DNA of 64,000 nucleotides, taken from assembly GCA_023664625.1 (NCBI GenBank), contig JAMPFD010000007.1, forward strand, positions 87,108 through 151,107. The letters are read 5' to 3'. Shown piece by piece: positions 16,092 through 24,591 of the stretch. Each line of letters opens with the position of its first letter. The stretch's first letter is position 1. The notes under the pieces were generated by a model, which did not search any database, was not told the DNA's origin, and was given only the letters and a program-made list of their open reading frames with translations. This stretch comes from Bacillota bacterium. GTDB lineage: Bacteria > Bacteroidota > Bacteroidia > Bacteroidales > Bacteroidaceae. The position numbers and the translations under genes are program-made.

Positions 16092-17576
16092 TCAGAAGCC
16101 TTTTCCTTTTTGCTTCTGATACACGACCGTTTGGCTCTTGTCAAGATTGACTATTTTAAACATGACGATTGAGCGGTCAGGAATGTCGGTAGGCAACATT
16201 GAGGCGAGCCGTTTTATTACCTCGTCCACGTTGTTAAAACCGACATCAGTAAACTCGGCAACGTTCTGTCCGTTGTGGTACGCTGCTGCATTGACCATAT
16301 AGCGATACGACAATCTGAAATGCTCTTCCTGCTCCTGTTTCTCTCTTTCTCTTGATGAAGCCTTTCCGGAAAAGAAAATGAAATCAATCACTTTTTCGTT
16401 GAGTTCCCATGCAGGGGAGTAGTCCAGTTTCAGATAACCTCGTGTTACCTTGTGACTGCTGGCATGGTTCATGGCAAACGCAACTTCATCAATAGATGCA
16501 CGACAATCATTCTGCGCCACCGTTCCCCATGTATGCCTGAACGTGTAAACGGAATACTGCTCCTCCTTTGGAATGTTCATCGCCTTACATAGCTGCTTGA
16601 TTCCACTATTGGCATTTGCAGAAAAGCTGTCTGATGTACTCATGCGCTGGTGAAAGTTGAACAGATGCTCATCGTCTGTCCTGTCCAGATACTTATCGAA
16701 CAAAGGTTGTATGATGGCAGGAACACGCATTTCCATGTACGCCTCATCTGCTCTGAATTTCATTGTCTTTGCTCGCTTGTAGTGTATGATGCCGTTGTGA
16801 TAGTCCGTTTTCTTCATGTTGAACAAGTCCACCGTATTGATACCAGCAAGGCAAAGCACCATCATCGAAATATCACGTCCGAACTCCGTCAGTGGGAATT
16901 TAAGTTTGCTTTCTGGGATAGGGAACGAGAAGAACGCCCTGCACGCCTCTGGAGTAATGGCACGCTTCTCAGGACGGTCGGCAGATGGTATCTCCACTTT
17001 CAGCCACGGATTTGTTGTGATGCGGATAATGCCGTTATCGTAGTCATTATACTCTAAGATTGCAGCCTTGAACACCTGACGCAAGCAAATAGGGTACATT
17101 TCCTTTGCTCTGGCTGTTGTCGCAAGGTTCTCAATCCACTTGCTGATGGTCTGTGATGTCATGTGAGAGAATAACACGTTTGTTGTACCGCAGAACCGTT
17201 CTAAGTGATTAAGGGCAAGTTCATAGTTTCGTGCGTTGCGCTGCTGCCCTCGGTCAATCAACTTGTTGATGTGCTGTCGGGCATAGTCACTGAAGCTGAT
17301 GTCCTGATTGCCCGATTTCAAAAACTCAGCAATCTCTTTTACTGTCCAGTGTTCGATGTCCTTGTGGTTCAACCGCTCGTTATACTCCAAAATCTTTTGG
17401 GTGCAATACTGCAATACAAAAGGGTCTTTTATCTCGTTAGTCTTCGTCAGCTCCTTTTTCGTAATCATCTTGTCTGTCTTGATGAAAGCTGAGTCACGAT
17501 GATGTGTAACTCGGATATACACAGGATAGAAGCCGTCCGTCCTCTGTGCCCTTACCACTGCCTTTAATGTTGCCAT
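16092..17576 (-). CDS. Tyrosine recombinase / phage integrase, 494 aa
   Basis: The domain order is an N-terminal arm-binding region (1-85), a SAM-like core-binding domain (about 90-195) and a catalytic domain (205-400). A C-terminal extension of about 90 residues follows. Visible catalytic residues are Lys near 267-270, Arg347-His348 (TFRHTW), His371 (MNHASS) and the nucleophile Tyr381 (RGYLKLD). The usual first Arg, expected after the Leu-Ala-Gly turn, is Asn247 (LAGINTVDL), and the box II His is Tyr344. Loss of the first Arg is known in IntDOT of the Bacteroides element CTnDOT. The gene sits at the end of the element next to ppdK, convergent with the DUF5681-like gene, and should catalyse integration and excision. 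TTGTACAA sites lie on both sides of it. Confidence 0.92.
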   Translation of the reverse strand: MATLKAVVRAQRTDGFYPVYIRVTHHRDSAFIKTDKMITKKELTKTNEIKDPFVLQYCTQKILEYNERLNHKDIEHWTVKEIAEFLKSGNQDISFSDYARQHINKLIDRGQQRNARNYELALNHLERFCGTTNVLFSHMTSQTISKWIENLATTARAKEMYPICLRQVFKAAILEYNDYDNGIIRITTNPWLKVEIPSADRPEKRAITPEACRAFFSFPIPESKLKFPLTEFGRDISMMVLCLAGINTVDLFNMKKTDYHNGIIHYKRAKTMKFRADEAYMEMRVPAIIQPLFDKYLDRTDDEHLFNFHQRMSTSDSFSANANSGIKQLCKAMNIPKEEQYSVYTFRHTWGTVAQNDCRASIDEVAFAMNHASSHKVTRGYLKLDYSPAWELNEKVIDFIFFSGKASSREREKQEQEEHFRLSYRYMVNAAAYHNGQNVAEFTDVGFNNVDEVIKRLASMLPTDIPDRSIVMFKIVNLDKSQTVVYQKQKGKGF

Positions 17577-17689
17577 AATATGTTATTTTCTAAGTTATAC
17601 TTTCTGTTCTGTGTCCCAATGTTTACAGCACTGTTTTTATTGCTTATCCAACGCTATATGCTAACTGTCTAATAGCGAGCGGAAATCAT

Positions 17690-17741
17690 TTGTACAACAC
17701 GCTGTCAACACCGTTGTAAAAACTTACCAACAATTGTACAA
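17690..17741. promoter_or_regulatory. Two TTGTACAA palindromes upstream of the integrase
   Basis: Perfect TTGTACAA at 17690-17697 and 17734-17741, 44 nt apart. They match the sites in 15779-15920, so the motif brackets the integrase gene. Confidence 0.6.
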
Positions 17742-17798
17742 CATTTGCGTTCATTCTGCTCAAAAAGCGTGCTTAAATGCACGTTGTTGTCTAAAAGT

Positions 17799-17843
17799 TA
17801 ATAGGCGATAAGCTATTGATTTACAACAGCCTACCGCCTATAT
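17799..17843 (-). terminator. Possible ppdK terminator
   Basis: ATAGGCG (17801-17807) pairs with CGCCTAT (17835-17841), with A/T-rich flanks, about 25 nt past the ppdK stop. On the minus strand a T-rich stretch follows. The stem is short and the loop long, so this is tentative. Confidence 0.4.
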
Positions 17844-17866
17844 TACTGATAATCAGCTAAAAGCCG

Positions 17867-20587
17867 TTATTCCTCAACAGCAGCCTGAGCCGCGGCGAGA
17901 CGTGCGATAGGCACACGGAATGGTGAGCATGATGCATAGTTCATGCCTACCTTTGCACAGAACTTGACTGAAGACGGCTCGCCACCATGCTCACCGCAAA
18001 TACCTGTACGGAGCTCCGGACGTACTGCACGGCCGTTTTTGACAGCCATGTCAATAAGCTGGCCTACACCTTCCTGGTCAAGAACCTGGAATGGGTCAAC
18101 CTTAAGAATCTTCTTCTCCATGTATGCCGGGAGGAATGATGCTATGTCGTCACGAGAGTAACCGTAGGTCATCTGTGTCAGGTCGTTTGTGCCGAATGAG
18201 AAGTACTGTGCCTCTTCTGCAATCTGACTTGCTGTGAGGGCGGCACGTGGAATTTCAATCATGGTACCAATCTCAAACTCGACCTCAATGCCTTGCTCGG
18301 CAAAGACTTCTTTTGCAGTCTTGGTGATGATGGCCTTCTGTTGCTTGAGCTCAAGTACAGTGCCAATCAGAGGAACCATGATCTCCGGACAAGGATTTTT
18401 GCCTTCCTTCTTCAGTTCGCATGCAGCAGTCAGGATGGCGCGAGTCTGCATTGCTGTGATTTCCGGGAATGTAATGCCGAGACGGCAGCCACGGTGACCA
18501 AGCATAGGATTGTTCTCTGCAAGAGAGTTGACACGCTTCTGAATTTCTGCAACGCTTACGCCCATCTCGTGAGCCATGGTCTCCTGGCCTTCAAGGTCAT
18601 GCGGTACAAACTCGTGGAGTGGCGGATCAAGGAGACGGATATTGACTGGCAGTCCGTCCATAGCCTCAAGGATTCCCTTGAAGTCTGCTTTCTGGTATGG
18701 GAGAAGCTTGGCAAGAGCTTTCTCGCGTCCGGCAACATTGCTTGCGAGAATCATCTCACGCATGGCGATAATCTTCTGTCCCTCGAAGAACATGTGTTCG
18801 GTACGGGTGAGGCCGATACCCTTTGCACCGAACTCACGTGCTATACGTGCATCGTGCGGAGTGTCGGCATTTGTACGAACCTGAAGTTTCGTGTACTTGT
18901 CGCACAGATCCATGAGTTCCTTGAAGTCACCGGAAAGCTCAGCGGCTTTTGTCTTTACCTCTCCGGCATATACTTGACCTGTTGTGCCGTTGAGTGAGAT
19001 ATAGTCACCTTCTTTATATATGGTGCCGTCAATTTCGACAGTCTTTGTCTTGTAGTCAACATTTATGCCGCCGGCACCCGATACGCAACATTTGCCCATA
19101 CCGCGGGCAACAACGGCTGCGTGAGATGTCATGCCGCCACGTGCTGTAAGGATACCTTCTGCTGCGGACATGCCGGCAAGGTCCTCAGGTGAGGTCTCAA
19201 TACGTACCATAATGACTTTGTGCCCGTCTGCATGCCATGCTTCAGCATCGTCTGCATGGAACACAATCTGACCGCAAGCTGCACCTGGAGATGCCGGGAG
19301 ACCTTGAGTGATGACCTTAGCCTTAGAGAGAGCAAGCTTGTCGAATACAGGATGGAGAAGCTCATCAAGTTTCTGTGGCTCACAGCGGAGAATGGCAGTC
19401 TTCTCGTCAATCATACCCTCGTGGAGAAGGTCCATTGCTATTTTGACCATGGCAGTACCTGTACGCTTGCCGTTACGTGTCTGGAGGAACCAGAGCTTGC
19501 CTTCCTGTACAGTGAACTCCATATCCTGCATGTCATGATAGTGATGCTCAAGCTTGTCCTGCAGTGCATCCAGTTCTGCATAAAGCTCAGGCATGGCTTC
19601 TTCCATGGAAGGATATTTTGCGACACGCTCTTCTTCCGCAATTCCTGCACGCTCAGCCCAACGCTGGGAACCTATCTTTGTAATCTGCTGTGGTGTGCGG
19701 ATGCCGGCAACGACATCCTCGCCCTGTGCGTTGATGAGATACTCGCCGTTGAAAAGGTTCTCGCCGTTACCTGCGTCACGTGAGAAGCAAACACCTGTTG
19801 CAGATGTGTCGCCCATGTTTCCGAATACCATTGCCATGACAGAAACGGCTGTGCCCCATTCGTCAGGAATACCCTCCATCTTGCGGTAGAGGATGGCACG
19901 CTCGTTCATCCATGAGCGGAACACGGCGCAGATTGCACCCCAAAGTTGCTCGATAGGGTCATTAGGGAAGTCGGAACCTGTCTGTTCCTTGATGGCTGTC
20001 TTGAACAATGTGACAAGCTTCTTCAAAGATTCTACGGAGAGGTCCTTGTCAAGTTCTACACCCTGTTCTTTCTTCACCTGCTCGATAATCTTCTCGAACG
20101 GGTCGATGTCCTCTTTGTTCTCCGGCTTCATACCAAGGACCACATCACCGTACATTTGTACGAAACGGCGGTAGGAATCATATACGAAATGTGGGTTGCC
20201 TGTCTTTCTGCACATGCCCTCTGCTACTTCGTCGTTGAGTCCGAGGTTAAGGATTGTGTCCATCATGCCCGGCATGGAAGCGCGGGCACCGGAACGTACA
20301 GATACGAGAAGTGGATTGTCAACATCTCCGAACTTTGATTTCATCAGTTCCTCGACATGCTTTACTGCTGCATTGACCTCGTCTGTAAGGAGTTCGATGA
20401 TTCTTTCCTGTCCAACCTTATAATATTCGTTACAGGTATCTGTGGTGATTGTGAATCCCGGAGGAACCGGTACGCCGATGAGGTTCATCTCAGCCAGGTT
20501 GGCACCCTTGCCACCAAGCTTCTCACGCATCTGCGCATTGCCTTCGGCTTTGCCATTGCCAAAGGTATAAACTCTTTTTTCGCTCAT
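17867..20587 (-). CDS. ppdK: Pyruvate, phosphate dikinase
   Basis: This 906-aa enzyme interconverts pyruvate + ATP + Pi and PEP + AMP + PPi in the cytoplasm, either in glycolysis or in PEP resynthesis. The N-terminal nucleotide-binding domain begins with GGKGANLAEM (about 25-34). The phosphohistidine domain has GGMTSHAAVVARG with His489. The C-terminal TIM barrel carries GLTRTEHMFF and, near the end, the Cys of GICGEHGGEP. Length and order match bacterial PPDK (about 875-910 aa), and it looks intact. It is monocistronic, divergent from the rlmD-like gene, and has its own consensus promoter. It is the chromosomal neighbour of the integrated element, whose junction lies just past its stop, so the coding sequence is not disrupted. 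Confidence 0.97.
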   Translation of the reverse strand: MSEKRVYTFGNGKAEGNAQMREKLGGKGANLAEMNLIGVPVPPGFTITTDTCNEYYKVGQERIIELLTDEVNAAVKHVEELMKSKFGDVDNPLLVSVRSGARASMPGMMDTILNLGLNDEVAEGMCRKTGNPHFVYDSYRRFVQMYGDVVLGMKPENKEDIDPFEKIIEQVKKEQGVELDKDLSVESLKKLVTLFKTAIKEQTGSDFPNDPIEQLWGAICAVFRSWMNERAILYRKMEGIPDEWGTAVSVMAMVFGNMGDTSATGVCFSRDAGNGENLFNGEYLINAQGEDVVAGIRTPQQITKIGSQRWAERAGIAEEERVAKYPSMEEAMPELYAELDALQDKLEHHYHDMQDMEFTVQEGKLWFLQTRNGKRTGTAMVKIAMDLLHEGMIDEKTAILRCEPQKLDELLHPVFDKLALSKAKVITQGLPASPGAACGQIVFHADDAEAWHADGHKVIMVRIETSPEDLAGMSAAEGILTARGGMTSHAAVVARGMGKCCVSGAGGINVDYKTKTVEIDGTIYKEGDYISLNGTTGQVYAGEVKTKAAELSGDFKELMDLCDKYTKLQVRTNADTPHDARIAREFGAKGIGLTRTEHMFFEGQKIIAMREMILASNVAGREKALAKLLPYQKADFKGILEAMDGLPVNIRLLDPPLHEFVPHDLEGQETMAHEMGVSVAEIQKRVNSLAENNPMLGHRGCRLGITFPEITAMQTRAILTAACELKKEGKNPCPEIMVPLIGTVLELKQQKAIITKTAKEVFAEQGIEVEFEIGTMIEIPRAALTASQIAEEAQYFSFGTNDLTQMTYGYSRDDIASFLPAYMEKKILKVDPFQVLDQEGVGQLIDMAVKNGRAVRPELRTGICGEHGGEPSSVKFCAKVGMNYASCSPFRVPIARLAAAQAAVEE

Positions 20588-20638
20588 TGTGCTTGTAGGT
20601 TTTTGTTAGAATAAAATTATGTTAACTTATCTAAGATG

Positions 20639-20670
20639 CAAATATACTAAGATTTAACGAAAGTGCCAAA
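20639..20670 (-). promoter_or_regulatory. ppdK promoter
   Basis: On the minus strand TTTG (20670-20667), a 20-nt spacer and TATATTTG (20646-20639) match the Bacteroidota consensus TTTG-N19/20-TAnnTTTG, about 50 nt upstream of the ATG. Confidence 0.7.
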
Positions 20671-20726
20671 CTTTTAATAACTTTATTTATTATATTTCCC
20701 GCCTTAATATTTATTTGCCATATATT

Positions 20727-20758
20727 TTTGCTCATATCATGGAAAATTTGTAATTTTG
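20727..20758 (+). promoter_or_regulatory. Promoter of the rlmD-like gene
   Basis: TTTG (20727-20730), a 20-nt spacer and TAATTTTG (20751-20758) fit the Bacteroidota consensus. A second TAnnTTTG match overlaps the -33 box at 20723-20730. The 5' leader would be about 105 nt. Confidence 0.6.
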
Positions 20759-20869
20759 TACCAAATTCGATTTTTGCTTTCCTGCCGGTTTCCTGAAAAA
20801 TTACGTATCAACAGTGATTTAATTGGAAACTTGCAGATAAAGAAATTGTAATACAGCACATTTTTGGTT

Positions 20870-22327
20870 ATGTCAAGAAAGAAAAAAGCATTACCTGTAC
20901 TTCAAAATGTCACTATAGAAGATATAGCAGCAGAAGGTAAGAGCATTGTCCGTTGGAATGATATGGTGGTTTTTGTGCCATTCTGTGTCCCTGGCGATGT
21001 CGTGGACTTGCAGATTAAGCGCAAGAAACACTCATACGCTGAGGCTGAGGTGATAAAGTTCCATAAATACAGTGATGTACGTATAGAACCGAAATGTCAG
21101 CATTTCGGGTTGTGTGGCGGATGTAAGTGGCAACAGCTGCCTTATGGTGAGCAACTGAAGGCGAAGCAGAATCAGGTGATGCAGCAATTGAGGCGCATAG
21201 GCCACATTGAGTTGCCTGAGTGCAGTCCTATTTTGGGCAGTGTCAAGACTTTTGAATACAGGAACAAACTTGAGTTCGGATGCTCCTGCAAGCGTTGGCT
21301 GACACGTGAGCAGATGGCTTCAGGCATCCCTTTCGAGCCGGCGATAGGCTTCCATATTACAGGGGCGTTTGACAAGATTCTCCCGATAGAGAAATGCTGG
21401 CTCATGGATGATCTTAACAACAGAATACGTAATTACATATATAAGTACGCATCTGAGACCGGACTGACATTCTTTGACCTCCGTGAACAGCATGGCTTGC
21501 TTCGCGATATGATGATACGTAACTCCAATACAGGTGAGTGGATGTTTCTCATGCAGTTCGGACCTACGGAGAAGGTTGCCAATGCAGAGGCATACAGTGA
21601 GGCAGAGGCAAAGACTTTCTTTGACAGTGAGAAAGCAATGGCATTGCTCGGTGGCATAGCGGAAAACTTCCCTCAGATTACTTCACTCCTATGGGTGTAT
21701 AACCCGAAATGCAATGATACTTTCGGCGACCTTAGTGTCAATGTCTTTAAGGGTAATGACCATATTTTTGAGGTTATGGAAGACTTGCGCTTTAAGGTCG
21801 GTCCGAAATCGTTTTATCAGACAAACACTGATCAGGCATATCATCTCTATGCCGTTGCGCGAAATTTTGCACAGTTGACAGGTACTGAAACTGTTTATGA
21901 TCTCTATACAGGAACAGGTACTATTGCTAATTTTGTAGCGAAGAAAGCCGCGAAGGTTGTCGGCATAGAGTATGTCCAAGAGGCTATTGAGGATGCGAAG
22001 GTAAATTCCGAAATAAACAGCATTGACAATACAGAGTTCTTTGCAGGTGACATGAAGGACATACTTACGGAAGATTTCATAGCGGAGCATGGGCAGCCTG
22101 ATGTCATCATCACCGATCCTCCGCGTGCAGGTATGCATCCTGATGTTGTCAATGTCATCATAGGTGCCGCTCCGAAGCGTATTGTCTATGTCAGCTGCAA
22201 CCCTGCAACCCAGGCGCGTGACCTGCAGCTTCTTGATTCTCACTACAAGGTCGTTGCTGTCCAGCCGGTTGATATGTTTCCGCACACTCCACATGTCGAA
22301 AATGTTGTACTTCTGGAGAAAAGATAG
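20870..22327 (+). CDS. rlmD: 23S rRNA (uracil-C5)-methyltransferase, RlmD/RumA (TrmA) family
   Basis: A 485-aa SAM-dependent RNA m5U methyltransferase. The frame is open from a TTG at 20864, but I prefer the ATG at 20870 (MSRKKKALP). An N-terminal TRAM domain (about 10-70) is followed by an Fe-S cluster motif, CQHFGLCGGCKWQ, then the methyltransferase core. That core has motif I DLYTGTGTIANF, the proton-relay/substrate motif DPPRAGMHPDVV and the catalytic Cys in VSCNPATQARDL. This is the family that makes m5U1939 (RlmD) or m5U747 in 23S rRNA; target assignment from sequence alone is uncertain. It stands alone, divergent from ppdK and convergent with the TPR protein gene. Confidence 0.9.
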   Translation: MSRKKKALPVLQNVTIEDIAAEGKSIVRWNDMVVFVPFCVPGDVVDLQIKRKKHSYAEAEVIKFHKYSDVRIEPKCQHFGLCGGCKWQQLPYGEQLKAKQNQVMQQLRRIGHIELPECSPILGSVKTFEYRNKLEFGCSCKRWLTREQMASGIPFEPAIGFHITGAFDKILPIEKCWLMDDLNNRIRNYIYKYASETGLTFFDLREQHGLLRDMMIRNSNTGEWMFLMQFGPTEKVANAEAYSEAEAKTFFDSEKAMALLGGIAENFPQITSLLWVYNPKCNDTFGDLSVNVFKGNDHIFEVMEDLRFKVGPKSFYQTNTDQAYHLYAVARNFAQLTGTETVYDLYTGTGTIANFVAKKAAKVVGIEYVQEAIEDAKVNSEINSIDNTEFFAGDMKDILTEDFIAEHGQPDVIITDPPRAGMHPDVVNVIIGAAPKRIVYVSCNPATQARDLQLLDSHYKVVAVQPVDMFPHTPHVENVVLLEKR

Positions 22328-22704
22328 GGATATAACGATTTGGCAGGGGGGAGCGTAATACTGTGCATCCTTTGGATATGCTGTAATATATGAATTCTTG
22401 ATGTCTATTGTCAAATGAAAATGGAGGCAGATGCAAAAAGGTTACGTTTTGCAATACAAAGGGTTACGCTTTATCATATAAAAGGTAACCCTTTGCAGAA
22501 TAAAAGGTAACCTTTTGTTTTGTAGTTGGCAAATATTTGGAAAACAACAAATTAGAGGTGTTGTGCAAAAAGCGTACTTAACGCCTTGTTGTAAAGTCTT
22601 TATCAGAGGAATATTTTGTCAGGTATATTATCTCTATCGTATAGAAAGCCGTTTTTTCGATGCTGCATTTCAGACCGGTAGTGTGCTTGTCCCAATTTTA
22701 ATAT
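22328..22704. other. Convergent intergenic region with period-22 palindrome array
   Basis: No gene is supported between the rlmD-like stop and the shared terminator. The region holds the 22436-22516 array and a segment (22566-22592, CAAAAAGCGTACTTAACGCC then TTGTTGT) resembling one near the integrase junction. Confidence 0.7.
22436..22516. repeat. Period-22 array of four 15-bp palindromes (locus 1)
   Basis: Four units begin at 22436, 22458, 22480 and 22502, exactly 22 nt apart with 7-nt spacers: AAAAGGTTACGTTTT, AAAGGGTTACGCTTT, AAAAGGTAACCCTTT and AAAAGGTAACCTTTT. The last is a perfect palindrome about a central base. Unit 1 is complementary to unit 4 (one mismatch) and unit 2 to unit 3 (two), so the whole array can also fold as one long hairpin. 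Confidence 0.95.
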
Positions 22705-22751
22705 AAAAAAACGTTTGCATGCCACAATAAGGTGAATGCAAACGTTTTTTT
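22705..22751. terminator. Bidirectional terminator between rlmD-like and TPR protein genes
   Basis: AAAAAAACGTTTGCAT (22705-22720) pairs perfectly with ATGCAAACGTTTTTTT (22736-22751) around a 15-nt loop. A- and T-runs on both flanks suit both converging genes. Confidence 0.9.
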
Positions 22752-22838
22752 ATTGTGTTTATTTAATGGATATTTATTTGCAATGCTTCAGATATTCCGG
22801 TATTATACGGAAAGAAATAGCTTTTATCTATGATGTGG

Positions 22839-24542
22839 CTATTTATATTTCTTTATCAGCGCATCCGCCTGCTGGTATCCGAGGGAGCGGGACTGTTCAA
22901 GATTCAGCAGTCCTTCATGCTTCTTGCCAAGGTTGCACTGGGCGACACCGAGCACGGCATACGCCTCGGCAGTCTTGTCGTTTATGATGATGGCACGGTT
23001 GGCATCGGCAATGGCCTCGTCATACATACGTAGTCTGAGTTGCAGTGAAGCGCGCTCACAATAATAAATTGTACTGTTCTGATTGAGGTCAATGGCTTTT
23101 GTGATATCTTCCAAGGCCTGTTGGAAAGCCCGTGCCTCCCGTTCACACAAAAAGCGGTTATAGTAGAATTGCGGAGCCAGTTGTGTGCCCACCATGAGTT
23201 TCTCATAGAGGTTGTAGTCAAGCATAGCCTTACGGTACTGTTCCAACTCCTGGTACATTGCTCCACGCTGGAAGACATATTTTGCCGACTGGTATGTCAA
23301 TGGCTGTGGGCAGGCAGCAATGACACTGTCCATATTTGCCATGATTTCCTCTGCCGAAGCACCTGCGGCCTGCTTGCATGCCACAGCCTGGAGCATGTTT
23401 TCTGCACTTCTGAGGATAGTGCCCTGTAATTGCATATAGATATTGTATGCGTCATCATATTTCTTCTGCGCAAAGAGAATCTGTGCTTGTTGCTGCAGAT
23501 AGATAGGGGCGTTGTCAATGGTGTAGGCCGTCTGTGCCTCTTTCATAGCCTTGTCAAGCGACCATGAAGAGTAGGGGATGTCTCCGAAATAAAGTTCTTT
23601 CCTAAGTATAAGGTCACTATAGGTATGATGAGCCTCCGCCTTGTTTTCTGCAGTGGCAATCACTTTCTGCATGTCAGCGTCGGCCAGTGCAAATTCCTTG
23701 TTTTCAAGATGCAGGCGTGCACGCGCCTCATAGCCGTCGTGCTTGTCAGGATATGAAGAGATAAACTGCTCTACAACGGCTTTGTAGGCATCGCCTTTCC
23801 TTTGCTGTGCGGCAAAGAAAAGAGCCAGTTGAGCCTCTTTATATGTCTCAGGCAATACGGAAGGTATGCCGGACTGTGCCAGCAGTGCAGCCTGTGTTCC
23901 TACAGCCTGATATTTGAATTCTGAGGGGTACAGTGCGCTTATGGCATTGACAATCCCTCCTTTTACGCCTTTTTGTATGAGTGCCACAATCTCACCATTG
24001 TCATTGATGACAGGGCAGAAATCTATATCGTCAGGCGCGTGAAGGTCAAGGATATAGAAAGGGTAATCTTTTGCTATGCCGTTTCCTTCTTTTGGTTTTG
24101 AGAATGTCTCAATCTTTGCTACAGAAGCATGGAGCAGACGCTGGCTTTTCACACCATAGCAGGCAAGCCATAGGTTTGATTTCTCAGGAGCAGTCGTATT
24201 TGCTATTGTTGCTTTCGGTGTTGAACCTTTGACACGGAACTTACATACATCATATAGGTCGTTAGCACCGATTATTCCGTCTATTTCATATTTCTTTCCG
24301 TTAGCATCAACAACAACAGCCTTGCTTGCGCCTGCAAACGGTGTCCACTGGGTTATCGCCTCGCCTTGTCCGCTGACGAACACACCATGTGATGTCGCCA
24401 GCGGAGTGCCGTCTGCTTTGAATGTATTGATGGAAAAGACAGCCTGTGCAGCTTTCTTCACTTGTGAGTTCTGTGCCATGGATGTGCTTTGTGACAGCAG
24501 AAAGGCAAATAAAATAAAGAGTGTATATGATATGTTTCTCAT
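22839..24542 (-). CDS. Secreted TPR protein with a degenerate trypsin-like N-terminal domain
   Basis: The 567-aa product starts with a signal peptide (MRNISYTLFILFAFLLSQ...SMAQ, about 23 residues), so it is exported. Residues about 30-210 follow the outline of an S1C/trypsin-like barrel (SHGVFVSGQGEAIT, DLYDVCKFRV, DIDFCPVINDNGEIVAL). However, the position expected to hold the catalytic His reads Gln/Glu, and the Gly-x-Ser-Gly-Gly segment is replaced by DFCPV, so it should lack protease activity. Residues about 235-560 form tetratricopeptide-like helical repeats (for example YEARARLHLENKEFALADAD and AEAYAVLGVAQCNLGKKHEG). A periplasmic scaffold role is plausible; no specific function is known to me. 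It follows recN in the same direction after a 49-nt gap and ends at a bidirectional terminator. Confidence 0.8.
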   Translation of the reverse strand: MRNISYTLFILFAFLLSQSTSMAQNSQVKKAAQAVFSINTFKADGTPLATSHGVFVSGQGEAITQWTPFAGASKAVVVDANGKKYEIDGIIGANDLYDVCKFRVKGSTPKATIANTTAPEKSNLWLACYGVKSQRLLHASVAKIETFSKPKEGNGIAKDYPFYILDLHAPDDIDFCPVINDNGEIVALIQKGVKGGIVNAISALYPSEFKYQAVGTQAALLAQSGIPSVLPETYKEAQLALFFAAQQRKGDAYKAVVEQFISSYPDKHDGYEARARLHLENKEFALADADMQKVIATAENKAEAHHTYSDLILRKELYFGDIPYSSWSLDKAMKEAQTAYTIDNAPIYLQQQAQILFAQKKYDDAYNIYMQLQGTILRSAENMLQAVACKQAAGASAEEIMANMDSVIAACPQPLTYQSAKYVFQRGAMYQELEQYRKAMLDYNLYEKLMVGTQLAPQFYYNRFLCEREARAFQQALEDITKAIDLNQNSTIYYCERASLQLRLRMYDEAIADANRAIIINDKTAEAYAVLGVAQCNLGKKHEGLLNLEQSRSLGYQQADALIKKYK

Positions 24543-24591
24543 ATAAGCGGTATTCTGTGTATATTGATTATAGTCTTATGGAGGGATTAGA

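Larger units (their letters stand above)
17577..17866. other. Element-chromosome junction region (attachment site expected here)
   Basis: 290 nt without a gene between the integrase start and the ppdK stop. It contains two perfect TTGTACAA sites (17690-17697 and 17734-17741) and a short hairpin with GTGC/GCAC arms around 17769-17782. A CAAAAAGCGT...TTGTTGT segment (17760-17790) resembles one at 22566-22592 in the chromosome. No tRNA is adjacent. The exact att core cannot be set without the other end of the element. Confidence 0.55.

Noticed and set aside
21689-22414. 241-codon minus-strand open frame opposite the rlmD-like gene
   Set aside because: Overlaps conserved methyltransferase motifs on the other strand; no recognisable features of its own.
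22436-22516. CRISPR array
   Set aside because: The units are 15 bp with 7-nt spacers, far shorter than CRISPR repeats and spacers, and no cas genes are nearby.
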